From contig CAYTES010000002.1 of assembly GCA_964436935.1 (NCBI GenBank), positions 1 to 59,578 of the forward strand: a DNA stretch of 59,578 bases, in the 5' to 3' direction. Positions 25,504-33,302 of the stretch are shown here, in pieces. The position numbers and the translations under genes were made by a program. The notes beneath the pieces are model-generated. The model ran no database searches, was not told where the DNA came from, and worked only from the letters and a program-made list of their open reading frames with translations. This stretch comes from CAYTES01 sp964436935 (GTDB lineage: Bacteria > Patescibacteriota > Gracilibacteria > UBA1369 > UBA12473). How positions within the stretch are numbered: position 1 is the stretch's first letter; the number at the start of each line of letters is the position of its first letter.

Positions 25504-26340
25504 TTAATTTTTTTTAAATCCTTTCTCTAAGAGTTCTTGGATCGCCTGTTTTATGGGACGCATTACGATTCCTTCCGTTTGAAGTTTTGTGGTATTTAAA
25601 ATGCAGTTGGAGCGTTTGGCTTGGGTGTGATTTTGGTAGAGTTCTTCCAAGGAAATGAGTTTGTAGGTGAAGTTTGGATCCACGATGGTTTTGTATTGTT
25701 CGAGTATGTTTTGATGATCGATACCGCCGGGATTAGTCATATTGTAGATCCCGGTCCGTTTTCGTTTGATCAATTCCAGGGTGGCGGGCAACAGATCTTC
25801 AATGACCGTCATGGAATTTTCAATGCTGATTACTTTTTCGTATTGGGTGATTTTGCTGATGAAATTGCGGGGGCCTGGTTCGTTGTCGATTGGCATGCGG
25901 AGTCTCAATTGAAGGACTGGAAACTCCTTTAGAATTTGTTCGGACCAGATTTTGGTTTTGCTGTAAAAACTGCCGTAAAAGTTGGGTGTGTCCTCTTCAC
26001 GAAATCCTTTTCCTCCATTGTTGCCTTCGTAAATGCATCCACTGCCGAGGTGGACCAATCGTGTTTCCGTTTCGCTGCAGGCTTGCAGTAAAATGAGGGG
26101 GCCGGTGACATTGGCATAGACCGTTTCGGCTTGATGCGTTTCACACCAATCCACATTGGGGCGTCCCGTTTTTCCGGCACAGTTGAGCACCACTTCGGGT
26201 TGTTGAGTTTTTAGATCCCTGCGTACTTTTTCGATGTTCGCGATATCGGCATCGCCCCATGCCACGGGTTCGCCTTGGGCCTGGAGGTAGTTGAAGAAAT
26301 GGTGTCCGATGTAGCCTTTGCCGTAAATGAGAATTTTCAT
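25504..26340 (-). CDS. NAD(P)-dependent sugar-nucleotide reductase, RmlD-like, close to plant/viral UER1-type enzymes
   Basis: 278 aa extended SDR. Glycine-rich ILIYGKGYIG (residues 3-12), NCAGKTGRPNVDWCE (about 53-67), catalytic YSKTK (about 124-128), and RMPIDNEPGPRNFISKI are all phrases I associate with the reductase half of plant RHM/UER1 and related proteins. Those enzymes epimerise and reduce NDP-4-keto-6-deoxyglucose to NDP-rhamnose. No other rhamnose genes are adjacent, so substrate identity is inferred. The gene is divergent from a promoter for the next plus-strand gene, and its stop touches the hairpin element. Confidence 0.82.
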   Translation of the reverse strand: MKILIYGKGYIGHHFFNYLQAQGEPVAWGDADIANIEKVRRDLKTQQPEVVLNCAGKTGRPNVDWCETHQAETVYANVTGPLILLQACSETETRLVHLGSGCIYEGNNGGKGFREEDTPNFYGSFYSKTKIWSEQILKEFPVLQLRLRMPIDNEPGPRNFISKITQYEKVISIENSMTVIEDLLPATLELIKRKRTGIYNMTNPGGIDHQNILEQYKTIVDPNFTYKLISLEELYQNHTQAKRSNCILNTTKLQTEGIVMRPIKQAIQELLEKGFKKN

Positions 26341-26368
26341 GAGATATAGGGAAGTAGCGATCGACTTA

Positions 26369-26397
26369 TTGCAATTTTAACGTAAAAAAGGTATAAT
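26369..26397 (+). promoter_or_regulatory. Sigma70-type promoter for the 75-aa gene
   Basis: TTGCAA (26369-26374), a 17-bp spacer and a perfect TATAAT (26392-26397) lie 26 bp before the ATG at 26424. Confidence 0.75.
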
Positions 26398-26423
26398 TAT
26401 AAGATTATTTAAAAAATATATTT

Positions 26424-26651
26424 ATGGGAAATCTTGAAGGTGGGGATGAGGAAAAGGAGTCATTGAAAATCTCGACAATTGATATTCCGATTGATACGGC
26501 TTTGAATCCAATTGCTTTAGAAACTTGTATGTCACGATTTGGTGCTAAAAGCTTAAGGCCTTTTAATTGGCAGATGCCTAAAAAAGAAGATGTTTTGAAG
26601 GCAAAAGATAGGGGTGAAGCTAATTATCCGGTGAGGTATTGGTTTTCATAG
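26424..26651 (+). CDS. 75-aa soluble protein of unknown function
   Basis: 75 aa, acidic N-terminus, no membrane segment; contains MSRFGAKSLRPFNWQMPKKEDVLKAK. I recognise no family. A strong TTGCAA-N17-TATAAT promoter directly upstream and a weak hairpin plus T-run after the stop (about 26664-26692) support it as an independent monocistronic gene. Confidence 0.5.
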   Translation: MGNLEGGDEEKESLKISTIDIPIDTALNPIALETCMSRFGAKSLRPFNWQMPKKEDVLKAKDRGEANYPVRYWFS

Positions 26652-26705
26652 TTTTTTGTGGCTAGTTTCTGAGATGAAACGTCAGGTTTTTTTATTGAAA
26701 ACAAC

Positions 26706-26748
26706 TTGACATCTCTATTTTTATCGTGTTAATGTTTTATCGTGCTAA
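26706..26748 (+). promoter_or_regulatory. Promoter with operator-like direct repeats upstream of the TrpR-type regulator
   Basis: TTGACA (26706-26711, perfect) is followed after 16 bp by GTTAAT (26728-26733). A motif TTTTATCGTG(T/C)TAA occurs twice, with ATCGTG at 26723-26728 and again at 26739-26744, a 16-bp repeat covering the -10 box and start site. This is where an autorepressor would bind. Assigning it to the adjacent TrpR-family protein is inference. Confidence 0.55.
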
Positions 26749-26768
26749 AACAAATCAAATTACTTTTT

Positions 26769-27056
26769 ATGGATTCTTCCTGGAATAATAAATCGGTTAA
26801 AGATCTCTTCAAAGTCATTCTGAAGCTCAAAACGGTGAAAGAGTGCGAAGATTTTTTCCGTGATTTATGCACGCTTTCGGAATTAAAAGCCATGTCTGAA
26901 CGTTGGGCGGTGGTTCAAAAGATTCAACAGAATATTCCATATCGTCAAATCAGTGAAGAAACTGGTGCGAGTACCGCAACGATTACTCGTATTGCTCATT
27001 GGTTGCATCACGGCATGGGGGGTTACAGGCGAATGCTTGAGCGTTTGGGTCGTTAG
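26769..27056 (+). CDS. TrpR/YerC-family transcriptional regulator, probable histidine-operon regulator
   Basis: 95 aa from the ATG at 26769. A GTG at 26742 would lie inside the operator-like repeat and is less likely. The YerC/TrpR all-helical fold is recognisable: DLCTLSELKAMSERWAVVQKIQQNIPYRQISEETGASTATITRIAHWL, the last part being the helix-turn-helix, then GGYRRMLERL. Family members sense amino acids or their products; a TrpR-family 'HisR' controls histidine genes in some Firmicutes. Its place immediately before hisS and the his operon supports that role here. An intrinsic terminator follows it. Confidence 0.8.
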   Translation: MDSSWNNKSVKDLFKVILKLKTVKECEDFFRDLCTLSELKAMSERWAVVQKIQQNIPYRQISEETGASTATITRIAHWLHHGMGGYRRMLERLGR

Positions 27057-27074
27057 CTCACATTTCCTTGGATC

Positions 27075-27102
27075 TCCCGCGCCCCGTCCTGCGGGATTTT
27101 TT
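27075..27102 (+). terminator. Intrinsic terminator between regulator and hisS (possible attenuator)
   Basis: TCCCGC (27075-27080) pairs perfectly with GCGGGA (27091-27096) across a 10-nt loop, followed by TTTTTT (27097-27102). Only 22 bp remain before the hisS ATG, leaving little room for a separate promoter. The operon may therefore depend on read-through or a promoter buried in the hairpin. Confidence 0.75.
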
Positions 27103-27124
27103 ATATCCTTTTTAGCTCTAATTT

Positions 27125-28432
27125 ATGAACGCTTCTGAAAAACCAACCCTCATCACCCCGGAAATCCTCAAGGGAACTCGTGATTTTCTTCCCAAGGATA
27201 TGGCCAAACGTGAGTATGTGATGGATAAAATTCGTTCCGTTTTCGTCCGGTTCGGGTACGACACGATTGAAACTCCCGCCATTGAATACACTCGGACGTT
27301 GCTTGGAAACTATGGAGAGGAAGGTTCTAAATTGATGTACCGTTTTAAAGATAACGGGGATCGTGATATTGCGCTTCGCTATGACCAAACGGTGCCTTTC
27401 GCGAGGCTTGTTGCGGCGAATTATCAGAATCTGCCGATGCCTTTTAAGCGTTATCAAATTTCTCGTGTCTGGCGTGCGGATAAGCCCGCAAAGGGGCGGT
27501 ATCGTGAATTTTATCAGTGCGATATTGATGTGATCGGAACCGCGAGTTTGTTGGCGGAAGCCGAGGTGGCGGCGGTGATGTTTCGTGTGTTTGAAGCGTT
27601 GGGATTTCCACGGTTTGTTATCAAATTCAACAGTCGGCGCTTGATGAACAGTATTATGGACGATCTGGGGATTGAAGCGGGGATTCAAAAAAATGTGATT
27701 CGCAGTTTGGATAAGTTGGATAAGATTGGCCGGGAAGGGGTTAAGAAAGAGATGATGAGCTTTTTGGAAGAGGCGCGGTGTGATCTTGTGTTCGACGTGG
27801 TGCTTCAGGAAGGCACGAACGCGGAGAAGCTCAAGGCGTTGAGTCGTTATTCCACCGAAGAGATTCAATTGTTTTTGGAAAAGGCTGCGGCGTTCGGCGT
27901 GCCGGAGGGAGTGCTGGAGTTTGATGTGAGTTTGGCTCGAGGATTGGATTATTACACGGGGATTACGTTTGAAGCCTTTTTGCCGGATGTCGCGATCGGG
28001 GCCGTGTGTGCCGGAGGCCGATACGATGATTTGTGTAGCTTGTTTTGTAAGGAGAAGTTTAGTGGAGTGGGGGTGGCCTTTGGTTTTGATCGTTTGGTGG
28101 TGGCCATGGAGCAGTTGGAGCTTTTGAAAAATGCGCAGCTCAATGCCCAGATTTTGGTGACCTATTTTGATGACGCCACGTTGCCTAATTCTTTGACGAT
28201 TTTAAGAAACCTTCAGGCGGACGGGCTCAATGCCGAGGTGTATTTTGAGCCGGCGTCACTTTCCAAGCAGATGAAATATGCAGATAAAAAGGAGATTCCT
28301 TTTGTCGTCATTTGTGGGCCTGACGAGCTCGCTAAGGAAGAGGTGATGATCAAGATCATGAAAACCGGACAGCAGAAATCGATTCCTCAAAATCAGTTGA
28401 CGTCTTATTTTAAGGGGTACGTTTTTTCGTAG
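27125..28432 (+). CDS. hisS: Histidyl-tRNA synthetase
   Basis: 435 aa class II synthetase charging tRNA-His. It carries GTRDFLP near the N-terminus, motif 2 (FKRYQISRVWRADKPAKGRYREFYQCDID), the histidine-binding LARGLDYYTGITFE and GGRYDDL, motif 3 (GVGVAFGFDRLVVAME) and the C-terminal anticodon-binding domain. These features mark a true HisS rather than the regulatory paralogue HisZ. It heads the his operon, 58 bp before hisG. Because the HisG here is the short form, which elsewhere needs HisZ, this HisS could also act as its partner (speculation). Confidence 0.93.
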   Translation: MNASEKPTLITPEILKGTRDFLPKDMAKREYVMDKIRSVFVRFGYDTIETPAIEYTRTLLGNYGEEGSKLMYRFKDNGDRDIALRYDQTVPFARLVAANYQNLPMPFKRYQISRVWRADKPAKGRYREFYQCDIDVIGTASLLAEAEVAAVMFRVFEALGFPRFVIKFNSRRLMNSIMDDLGIEAGIQKNVIRSLDKLDKIGREGVKKEMMSFLEEARCDLVFDVVLQEGTNAEKLKALSRYSTEEIQLFLEKAAAFGVPEGVLEFDVSLARGLDYYTGITFEAFLPDVAIGAVCAGGRYDDLCSLFCKEKFSGVGVAFGFDRLVVAMEQLELLKNAQLNAQILVTYFDDATLPNSLTILRNLQADGLNAEVYFEPASLSKQMKYADKKEIPFVVICGPDELAKEEVMIKIMKTGQQKSIPQNQLTSYFKGYVFS

Positions 28433-28490
28433 AGTTGCGCTTGTGTGGTGGTCGTTCATCATATTAAAATTAGTATTACTCAGTTATCAC

Positions 28491-29117
28491 ATGAATACTA
28501 TTTCTCCATTTTCTTCCTTACGCATTGCCGTTCAAAGTCGTGGACGCTTGAGAGAGGAAAGTTTAAATTTTCTGCGGTCTTTAGGTTTGGAATTTGAAGA
28601 CGATGGCCGTTTGATGCTTTCTTGTCGAAATATTGCTTTGGACATTATTTTTTTGCGGAATGAGGATATTCCGGAATATGTCAGTCGTGGGGCTTGTGAT
28701 TTTGGAATTGTGGGGGAAAATATTTTGGAAGAAAAAAATGTGTGTGTTGAGCTTTTGTATCGTTTGGATTTTGCGCAATGTGCGTTGGTGTTGGCGGCTC
28801 CCCGTTCGTCGGAGGTAAAAGGTTTGAAGGATTTGGAGGGAGCGCGCATTGCCACTTCCTACCCTGAAACGTTGAGGCGGTATCTTCAGCAATGTGGAAT
28901 CAGTGCGGCGGTGATTGTATTGAGAGGTTCAGTCGAAATTGCCCCTCAGTTGAATTTGGCCGATGCCATTTGTGATTTGACTCAAACCGGTTCCACCCTT
29001 CGCGAACATGATTTGGTTCCGTTCGAAACGCTTTTGGATTCCCATGCGGTTTTGATTGAAAGTCCTTTTCGGCGTTCGCAGCGTTCTCTTTTTGTATCCC
29101 GTATTCCTTCTTTATGA
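28491..29117 (+). CDS. hisG: ATP phosphoribosyltransferase, short (HisG-S) form
   Basis: 208 aa from the ATG at 28491. It catalyses the first step of histidine synthesis, ATP + PRPP to phosphoribosyl-ATP. Recognisable features are IAVQSRGRLREES (N-terminus), GACDFGIVGENIL, ATSYPETLRRYL and the PRPP-binding-type stretch near ADAICDLTQTGSTLREH. It lacks the C-terminal ACT-like regulatory domain of the long form. Short HisG normally works with HisZ; none is seen. The stop overlaps the hisD start (ATGA), indicating coupling. Confidence 0.9.
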   Translation: MNTISPFSSLRIAVQSRGRLREESLNFLRSLGLEFEDDGRLMLSCRNIALDIIFLRNEDIPEYVSRGACDFGIVGENILEEKNVCVELLYRLDFAQCALVLAAPRSSEVKGLKDLEGARIATSYPETLRRYLQQCGISAAVIVLRGSVEIAPQLNLADAICDLTQTGSTLREHDLVPFETLLDSHAVLIESPFRRSQRSLFVSRIPSL

Positions 29118-30460
29118 TCACCCTTGCCACTCAAAATGAATCGATTGATTCAATTCTACAAAAAATTCAGGCCGCACGCAGTAAAGATGACGATGTTTCC
29201 GTTCGCGTTCGGCCGATTTTAGAAGCGGTTCGTGACCGAGGAGATGCGGCCTTGCGGGAATTTACTGAGCGATGGGATGGGGTGTGGTTGGACTCTTTCA
29301 GCGTCACTCCTGAAGAAATCAAGCTGGCGTACACACAAATTTCACTTTCGGTTTTGGAGTCGTTGAAAGAAGCGAAAAATGCCATTGAGCTTTTTCATAA
29401 GACGCATGTGCGTTTAAATGAGGAGCCAGTTGAAACGCGACCCGGCGTTAAGGTGTGGCGCGAGTTTCGTTCCATTGAACGGGTCGGGTTGTATGTGCCC
29501 GGCGGAACGGCAAGTTATCCTTCTACGGTGCTTATGACCGCTGTNNNNNNNNNNATTGCTGGATGCACCCGAATGGTCATTTGTACTCCCGCGAATCGAG
29601 AGGGATTGTGTAATCCGGCGGTTTTGGTGGCGGCCGATTTGTGTGGGGTTTCCGAGATTTATAAAGTGGGTGGTGCGCAAGCCATTGCCGCAATGGCGTA
29701 TGGAACCGAGACGGTCCCCAAGGTTTATAAGATTTTTGGTCCCGGAAATCAGTATGTGGCGACCGCTAAAATAATGGTGTTTGGAGACGTGGCAATCGAT
29801 CAACCGGCCGGTCCTTCCGAAGTCGCGGTGATTGCGGATGAGTCGGCGAATCCGGAATGGATTGCGGCCGATTTATTGTCTCAATTGGAACATGGGGGAG
29901 ATTCGCAGGCGCTGCTTTTGAGTACTTCCGAGGGGTTTGTCCAGAAGGTGGAGGAATTCATGCGACGTCAAATGGAATCGTTGTCTCGAAAAATCATTAT
30001 TGAGGAGTCGTTTGCGAGGAGTTTTGCGGTGGTGGTGAAATCGATGGATGAGGCGATTGAATTGATCAACGGCTATGCACCCGAGCACTTGGAGATTGTG
30101 GTGGAGCAAGGTGAGGCTGGAATTTTGAGCCGTATCGTGAATGCCGGATCTATTTTCTTGGGGCCTTACTCTTCCGAGCCGTTGGGGGATTATGCCACGG
30201 GAAGCAATCACACCATTCCTACGTCCGGAGGAGCCAAGATGTTTTCAGCGCTTTCTACGGAGTCGTTTGGGAAAATGGTACAGATTCAAAAAGTGAGTTT
30301 GGAAGGCATTCAAAGTCTTCGCAAGACGGTGGAAACCTTGGCGTATTGCGAGGGGCTGGATGCGCATGCACGGGCTGTGACGGTGCGATTTGAGTCTTTA
30401 TCCGAACCCTCGTTCGAAACCCCGCCCGCCCAAGGGGGGCACGTCCCGAGTTCATTTTAG
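29114..30460 (+). CDS. hisD: Histidinol dehydrogenase (contains a 10-base assembly gap)
   Basis: 448 aa zinc enzyme oxidising L-histidinol to L-histidine with two NAD+. Signatures: YVPGGTASYPSTVLM, VGGAQAIAAMAYGTE, GPGNQYV, DQPAGPSEV, the LLSQLEHGGDSQ metal-ligand region, YAPEHLEI and GDYATGSNHTIPTSG. Ten N at 29545-29554 keep the frame; the family phrase TAVPAxxAG fits exactly four missing or partial codons. The last ~17 residues (PSFETPPAQGGHVPSSF) are a GC-rich extension beyond the usual end. It follows hisG with an ATGA overlap. Confidence 0.95.
   Translation: MITLATQNESIDSILQKIQAARSKDDDVSVRVRPILEAVRDRGDAALREFTERWDGVWLDSFSVTPEEIKLAYTQISLSVLESLKEAKNAIELFHKTHVRLNEEPVETRPGVKVWREFRSIERVGLYVPGGTASYPSTVLMTAXXXXIAGCTRMVICTPANREGLCNPAVLVAADLCGVSEIYKVGGAQAIAAMAYGTETVPKVYKIFGPGNQYVATAKIMVFGDVAIDQPAGPSEVAVIADESANPEWIAADLLSQLEHGGDSQALLLSTSEGFVQKVEEFMRRQMESLSRKIIIEESFARSFAVVVKSMDEAIELINGYAPEHLEIVVEQGEAGILSRIVNAGSIFLGPYSSEPLGDYATGSNHTIPTSGGAKMFSALSTESFGKMVQIQKVSLEGIQSLRKTVETLAYCEGLDAHARAVTVRFESLSEPSFETPPAQGGHVPSSF
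29545..29554. other. Assembly gap (10 N) inside hisD
   Basis: Ten unknown bases that preserve the reading frame of hisD. Confidence 0.95.
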
Positions 30461-30503
30461 CACTTTCGCCATGACCACTTTCTAACCATTTTATTAAAAA
30501 ATC

Positions 30504-31562
30504 ATGAAATCCTTTGCGCTTCCCCACATTCAATTCATGACCGCCTATGCTCCACCTCTGGAGAATCGGTCCGTGTATCAAGGCCTTCGTCTTGATTTCA
30601 ACGAACGCACGATTGCTCCTCCGCGTGCCGTGCGTGAGGCTTTGAAATCTTTCGCTTTGGAACTTTATCCCGAGTATGCCGATCTTTCGGATCGCATTGC
30701 CGTGTATACCGGGGTGAAAGCGGATCAGGTGATGGTCACCAATGGTTCCGATCAAGGCATGGATTTGATTTTTCGAACGTTTACTCAGCCTGACGATGTC
30801 GTGATTATTCCTTCGCCCAGTTTTGCCATGTACGAGCAGTGCGCTCAGATTTGCGGAAATCGTATAATCCAACCGCTTTATGTCGGCGAAAATTTAGATT
30901 TTCCTTTTGAGGAGGTGATGCAAAATCTTACCTCCAACGTTCGTTTGGTGGTTTTGTGCAATCCCAACAATCCCACCGGGACACCGATTCCCCTTGAACA
31001 GATCGAATTGATCCTTCGTAAGGCGTTGGAGACTCGTGCCGTGGTGTATGTGGATGAAGCCTATGCCGAGTTTTCAGGAGAGACCTCAGTTTTATTATTA
31101 TCTCAGTATCCCAATTTGGTCCTTACGCGAACTTTTTCAAAGGCTTTTGGAATTCCTTCGCTTCGGGTCGGTTATGTAGTGGCATCCTCCGAGTTGATCG
31201 GGGATCTGTTGAAAGTAAGAGGACCTTATGATGTCAACATGGCCGGCGCGTGCGCGGCGCGTGCGGCGCTTTTCGCGGTGGATGAAATTCAAGCTTATGC
31301 CAAGGAAGTGATGGAACAAGCCAAACCCATGGTCGAGCAATTTTTCCGTGAGGCTGGCGTGTGGTTTTGTCCCAGCCGCGCCAATTTTTTACTTTTTAGG
31401 CCCACCGAACCTTCTCGGGAAGTGTTTAAACAATTGGAAGCCAATGGCATTTTAATCCGCCCTCGCAAGGGGCCAAACATCGACAATACCATTCGTTTAT
31501 CCATTGGAACTGTGGCTCAGATGGAGGAGTTTATTTTCACCTATAAACGCTTATTTCTTTAA
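30504..31562 (+). CDS. hisC: Histidinol-phosphate aminotransferase
   Basis: 352 aa fold-type I PLP enzyme converting imidazole-acetol phosphate to histidinol phosphate. NERTIAPPRAV near the N-terminus, TNGSDQGMDLIF, CNPNNPTGT, YVDEAYAEF, and RTFSKAFGIPSLRVGYV with Lys213 as Schiff-base residue are all present. It ends FLLFRP...NGILIRPRKG...IRLSIGT. The length is normal. The start is in AAAAAATCATG with no Shine-Dalgarno sequence. Middle of the his operon. Confidence 0.94.
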   Translation: MKSFALPHIQFMTAYAPPLENRSVYQGLRLDFNERTIAPPRAVREALKSFALELYPEYADLSDRIAVYTGVKADQVMVTNGSDQGMDLIFRTFTQPDDVVIIPSPSFAMYEQCAQICGNRIIQPLYVGENLDFPFEEVMQNLTSNVRLVVLCNPNNPTGTPIPLEQIELILRKALETRAVVYVDEAYAEFSGETSVLLLSQYPNLVLTRTFSKAFGIPSLRVGYVVASSELIGDLLKVRGPYDVNMAGACAARAALFAVDEIQAYAKEVMEQAKPMVEQFFREAGVWFCPSRANFLLFRPTEPSREVFKQLEANGILIRPRKGPNIDNTIRLSIGTVAQMEEFIFTYKRLFL

Positions 31563-31570
31563 CTTTATTT

Positions 31571-32080
31571 ATGAAAATTAAGGTCGCTTTTTTGGATCGA
31601 GATGGGGTGCTCATTGATGAACCGCAAGATGATTTTCAAATTGATTCCTTGGAAAAGTTGAAGCTTTTGCCCGGGGTGATCGAGGTACTGCAATGGTTGA
31701 AGGCTCAAGGGTATCAACTGGTGATGATCTCCAATCAAAACGGAGTGGGTTTGCCTTGTTTCCCGACCCCTTCTTTCATGGGGCCCCAGGAACGTTTGTT
31801 GGAACTTTTTCAAGCGCAGGGGATTGAGTTTGAAAAGATTTTTATCTGCCCGCATCTCCCGCAAGACGGTTGTGATTGTCGCAAGCCCAAAATTGGTTTG
31901 GTGGATTATTTTTTGACGACCATTGAATTGGATCGAGAACGTTCTTTGATGGTGGGGGATCGTGAGACGGATCGAGGATTTGCGGAAAATGTTGGTATTC
32001 CTTTTTTCAAACTGCCCACCAATCAAGGATTTTTATTGCCGGAATTTCAAGCTTTTGTTTTCACCCTAAATTATTTTTAA
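31571..32080 (+). CDS. Histidinol-phosphate phosphatase, HAD superfamily (HisB N-terminal type, stand-alone)
   Basis: 169 aa. HAD motif I FLDRDGVLIDE (residues about 7-17), motif II SNQNGVG, a zinc-loop CPHLPQDGCDC (about 94-104), and motif III/IV KPKIGLVDYF ... MVGDRETD match the N-terminal half of bifunctional HisB and GmhB. In this operon it should remove phosphate from histidinol phosphate, the step before HisD. It is a separate gene here rather than fused to the dehydratase that follows 11 bp later. GmhB activity cannot be excluded from sequence alone, but the context favours histidine. Confidence 0.88.
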   Translation: MKIKVAFLDRDGVLIDEPQDDFQIDSLEKLKLLPGVIEVLQWLKAQGYQLVMISNQNGVGLPCFPTPSFMGPQERLLELFQAQGIEFEKIFICPHLPQDGCDCRKPKIGLVDYFLTTIELDRERSLMVGDRETDRGFAENVGIPFFKLPTNQGFLLPEFQAFVFTLNYF

Positions 32081-32091
32081 AATTTTTTTAT

Positions 32092-32694
32092 ATGACGCCC
32101 GTTTCTCGGCAAGCTTCTCTTCAGCGACGCACCAATGAAACTCAAATCGAGTTGAGTTTAAACTTGGATGGGACGGGGAAATATGACGTTCAAACCCCGA
32201 TCGGTTTTCTCAATCACATGTTGGAACTGTTGGCCAAACACGGCCTTTTCGATCTCACGGTGAAAGCCACTGGGGATGTGAATTATGACGATCACCATGT
32301 CATTGAAGATGTGGGTATTGTCTTGGGACAGGCGATTGCTCAGGCGGTGGGCGATAAAAAAGGCATTCGTCGGTATGGATCTCAAATTTTGCCCATGGAT
32401 GAGGTGCTTTGCGTGTGTGCCGTGGATTTGGCCGGAAGGTTCTCGTTTGAAACCAACTACGCACCGGTTCGTGAAAAAGTGAATGACTTTCCAACAGAAA
32501 TGATGTGGCATTTTTGGCAGTCCGTTGCCTCGAACGCTCAGATGAACCTACATTTTCAATTTTTGAATCCCGGACGTAATGAGCACCATAGGTTGGAAGC
32601 GGTCTTCAAGTCGTTTGCGAAGTCGCTTCGTGTGGCCTGTGAAATGGATCCTCGAGCGCTCGATCAATTGCCTTCGACGAAAGGCAAATTATAA
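32092..32694 (+). CDS. hisB: Imidazoleglycerol-phosphate dehydratase
   Basis: 200 aa manganese-dependent dehydratase. RRTNETQIELSLNLDG, GFLNHMLELLAKHGLFDL, the metal motif DDHHVIEDVGIVLGQA and the second metal motif NEHHRLEAVFKSFA are complete. It makes imidazole-acetol phosphate. It is a single-domain form with the phosphatase encoded just upstream. The start lies after an AT-rich run (TTTTTTTATATG) without a Shine-Dalgarno sequence. Confidence 0.95.
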   Translation: MTPVSRQASLQRRTNETQIELSLNLDGTGKYDVQTPIGFLNHMLELLAKHGLFDLTVKATGDVNYDDHHVIEDVGIVLGQAIAQAVGDKKGIRRYGSQILPMDEVLCVCAVDLAGRFSFETNYAPVREKVNDFPTEMMWHFWQSVASNAQMNLHFQFLNPGRNEHHRLEAVFKSFAKSLRVACEMDPRALDQLPSTKGKL

Positions 32695-32714
32695 CCATCA
32701 CAGTATATTTTTTT

Positions 32715-33302
32715 ATGATTGCCATTATTGATTATCAAGCCGGAAATATTACGTCGGTGGTGAATGCGTTGGCCCGTTTGGGGGAGCCTTCTCAAGTGAC
32801 GTCCGATCCCGAGGTGCTTCGTCGCGCCACAAAAGTTATTTTCCCCGGTCAAGGCGCGGCGGGGCCGGCCATGGCCCGTTTGCGTGAGATGGGTTTGGTC
32901 TCGCTTTTAAAAGAAATTCAGGTGCCTTTTTTGGGGATTTGTTTGGGGTTGCAGCTTTTGTTTGAATCGTCTGAGGAAAATGAAATTCAAGGACTGGGCG
33001 TTGTCCCCGGTCGGGTGACTCGGCTCGAAGGGGAGGGCCTCAAAATCCCTCATATGGGCTGGAATACTGTCGAGCAGGCCGGATCCTCGCCGCTTTTTGC
33101 GAGTATTCCCAATCATGCTTTCTTTTATTTCGTGCATTCCTATGCGGCGCCACTCCTTCCTGAAGAGACGATTGGTGTCACGCGTTATGGCATTCCGTTC
33201 ACGGCGGCGTTTCAGCGCGACAACATTTTTGGAGTTCAGTTTCATCCTGAGAAATCGGGAGACGTAGGTCTTCAATTGCTTTCTAACTTTATGGCTTTAT
33301 GA
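32715..33302 (+). CDS. hisH: Imidazole glycerol phosphate synthase glutaminase subunit HisH
   Basis: 195 aa class I glutaminase. N-terminal IDYQAGNITSVVNAL, PGQGAAGPAM, nucleophile Cys76 in GICLGLQL, and His177/Glu179 in VQFHPEKSG form the complete triad. It feeds ammonia to HisF. The stop overlaps the next start (ATGA at 33299-33302), so the glutaminase and synthase chains are translated together, as expected for a stoichiometric complex. Confidence 0.95.
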   Translation: MIAIIDYQAGNITSVVNALARLGEPSQVTSDPEVLRRATKVIFPGQGAAGPAMARLREMGLVSLLKEIQVPFLGICLGLQLLFESSEENEIQGLGVVPGRVTRLEGEGLKIPHMGWNTVEQAGSSPLFASIPNHAFFYFVHSYAAPLLPEETIGVTRYGIPFTAAFQRDNIFGVQFHPEKSGDVGLQLLSNFMAL

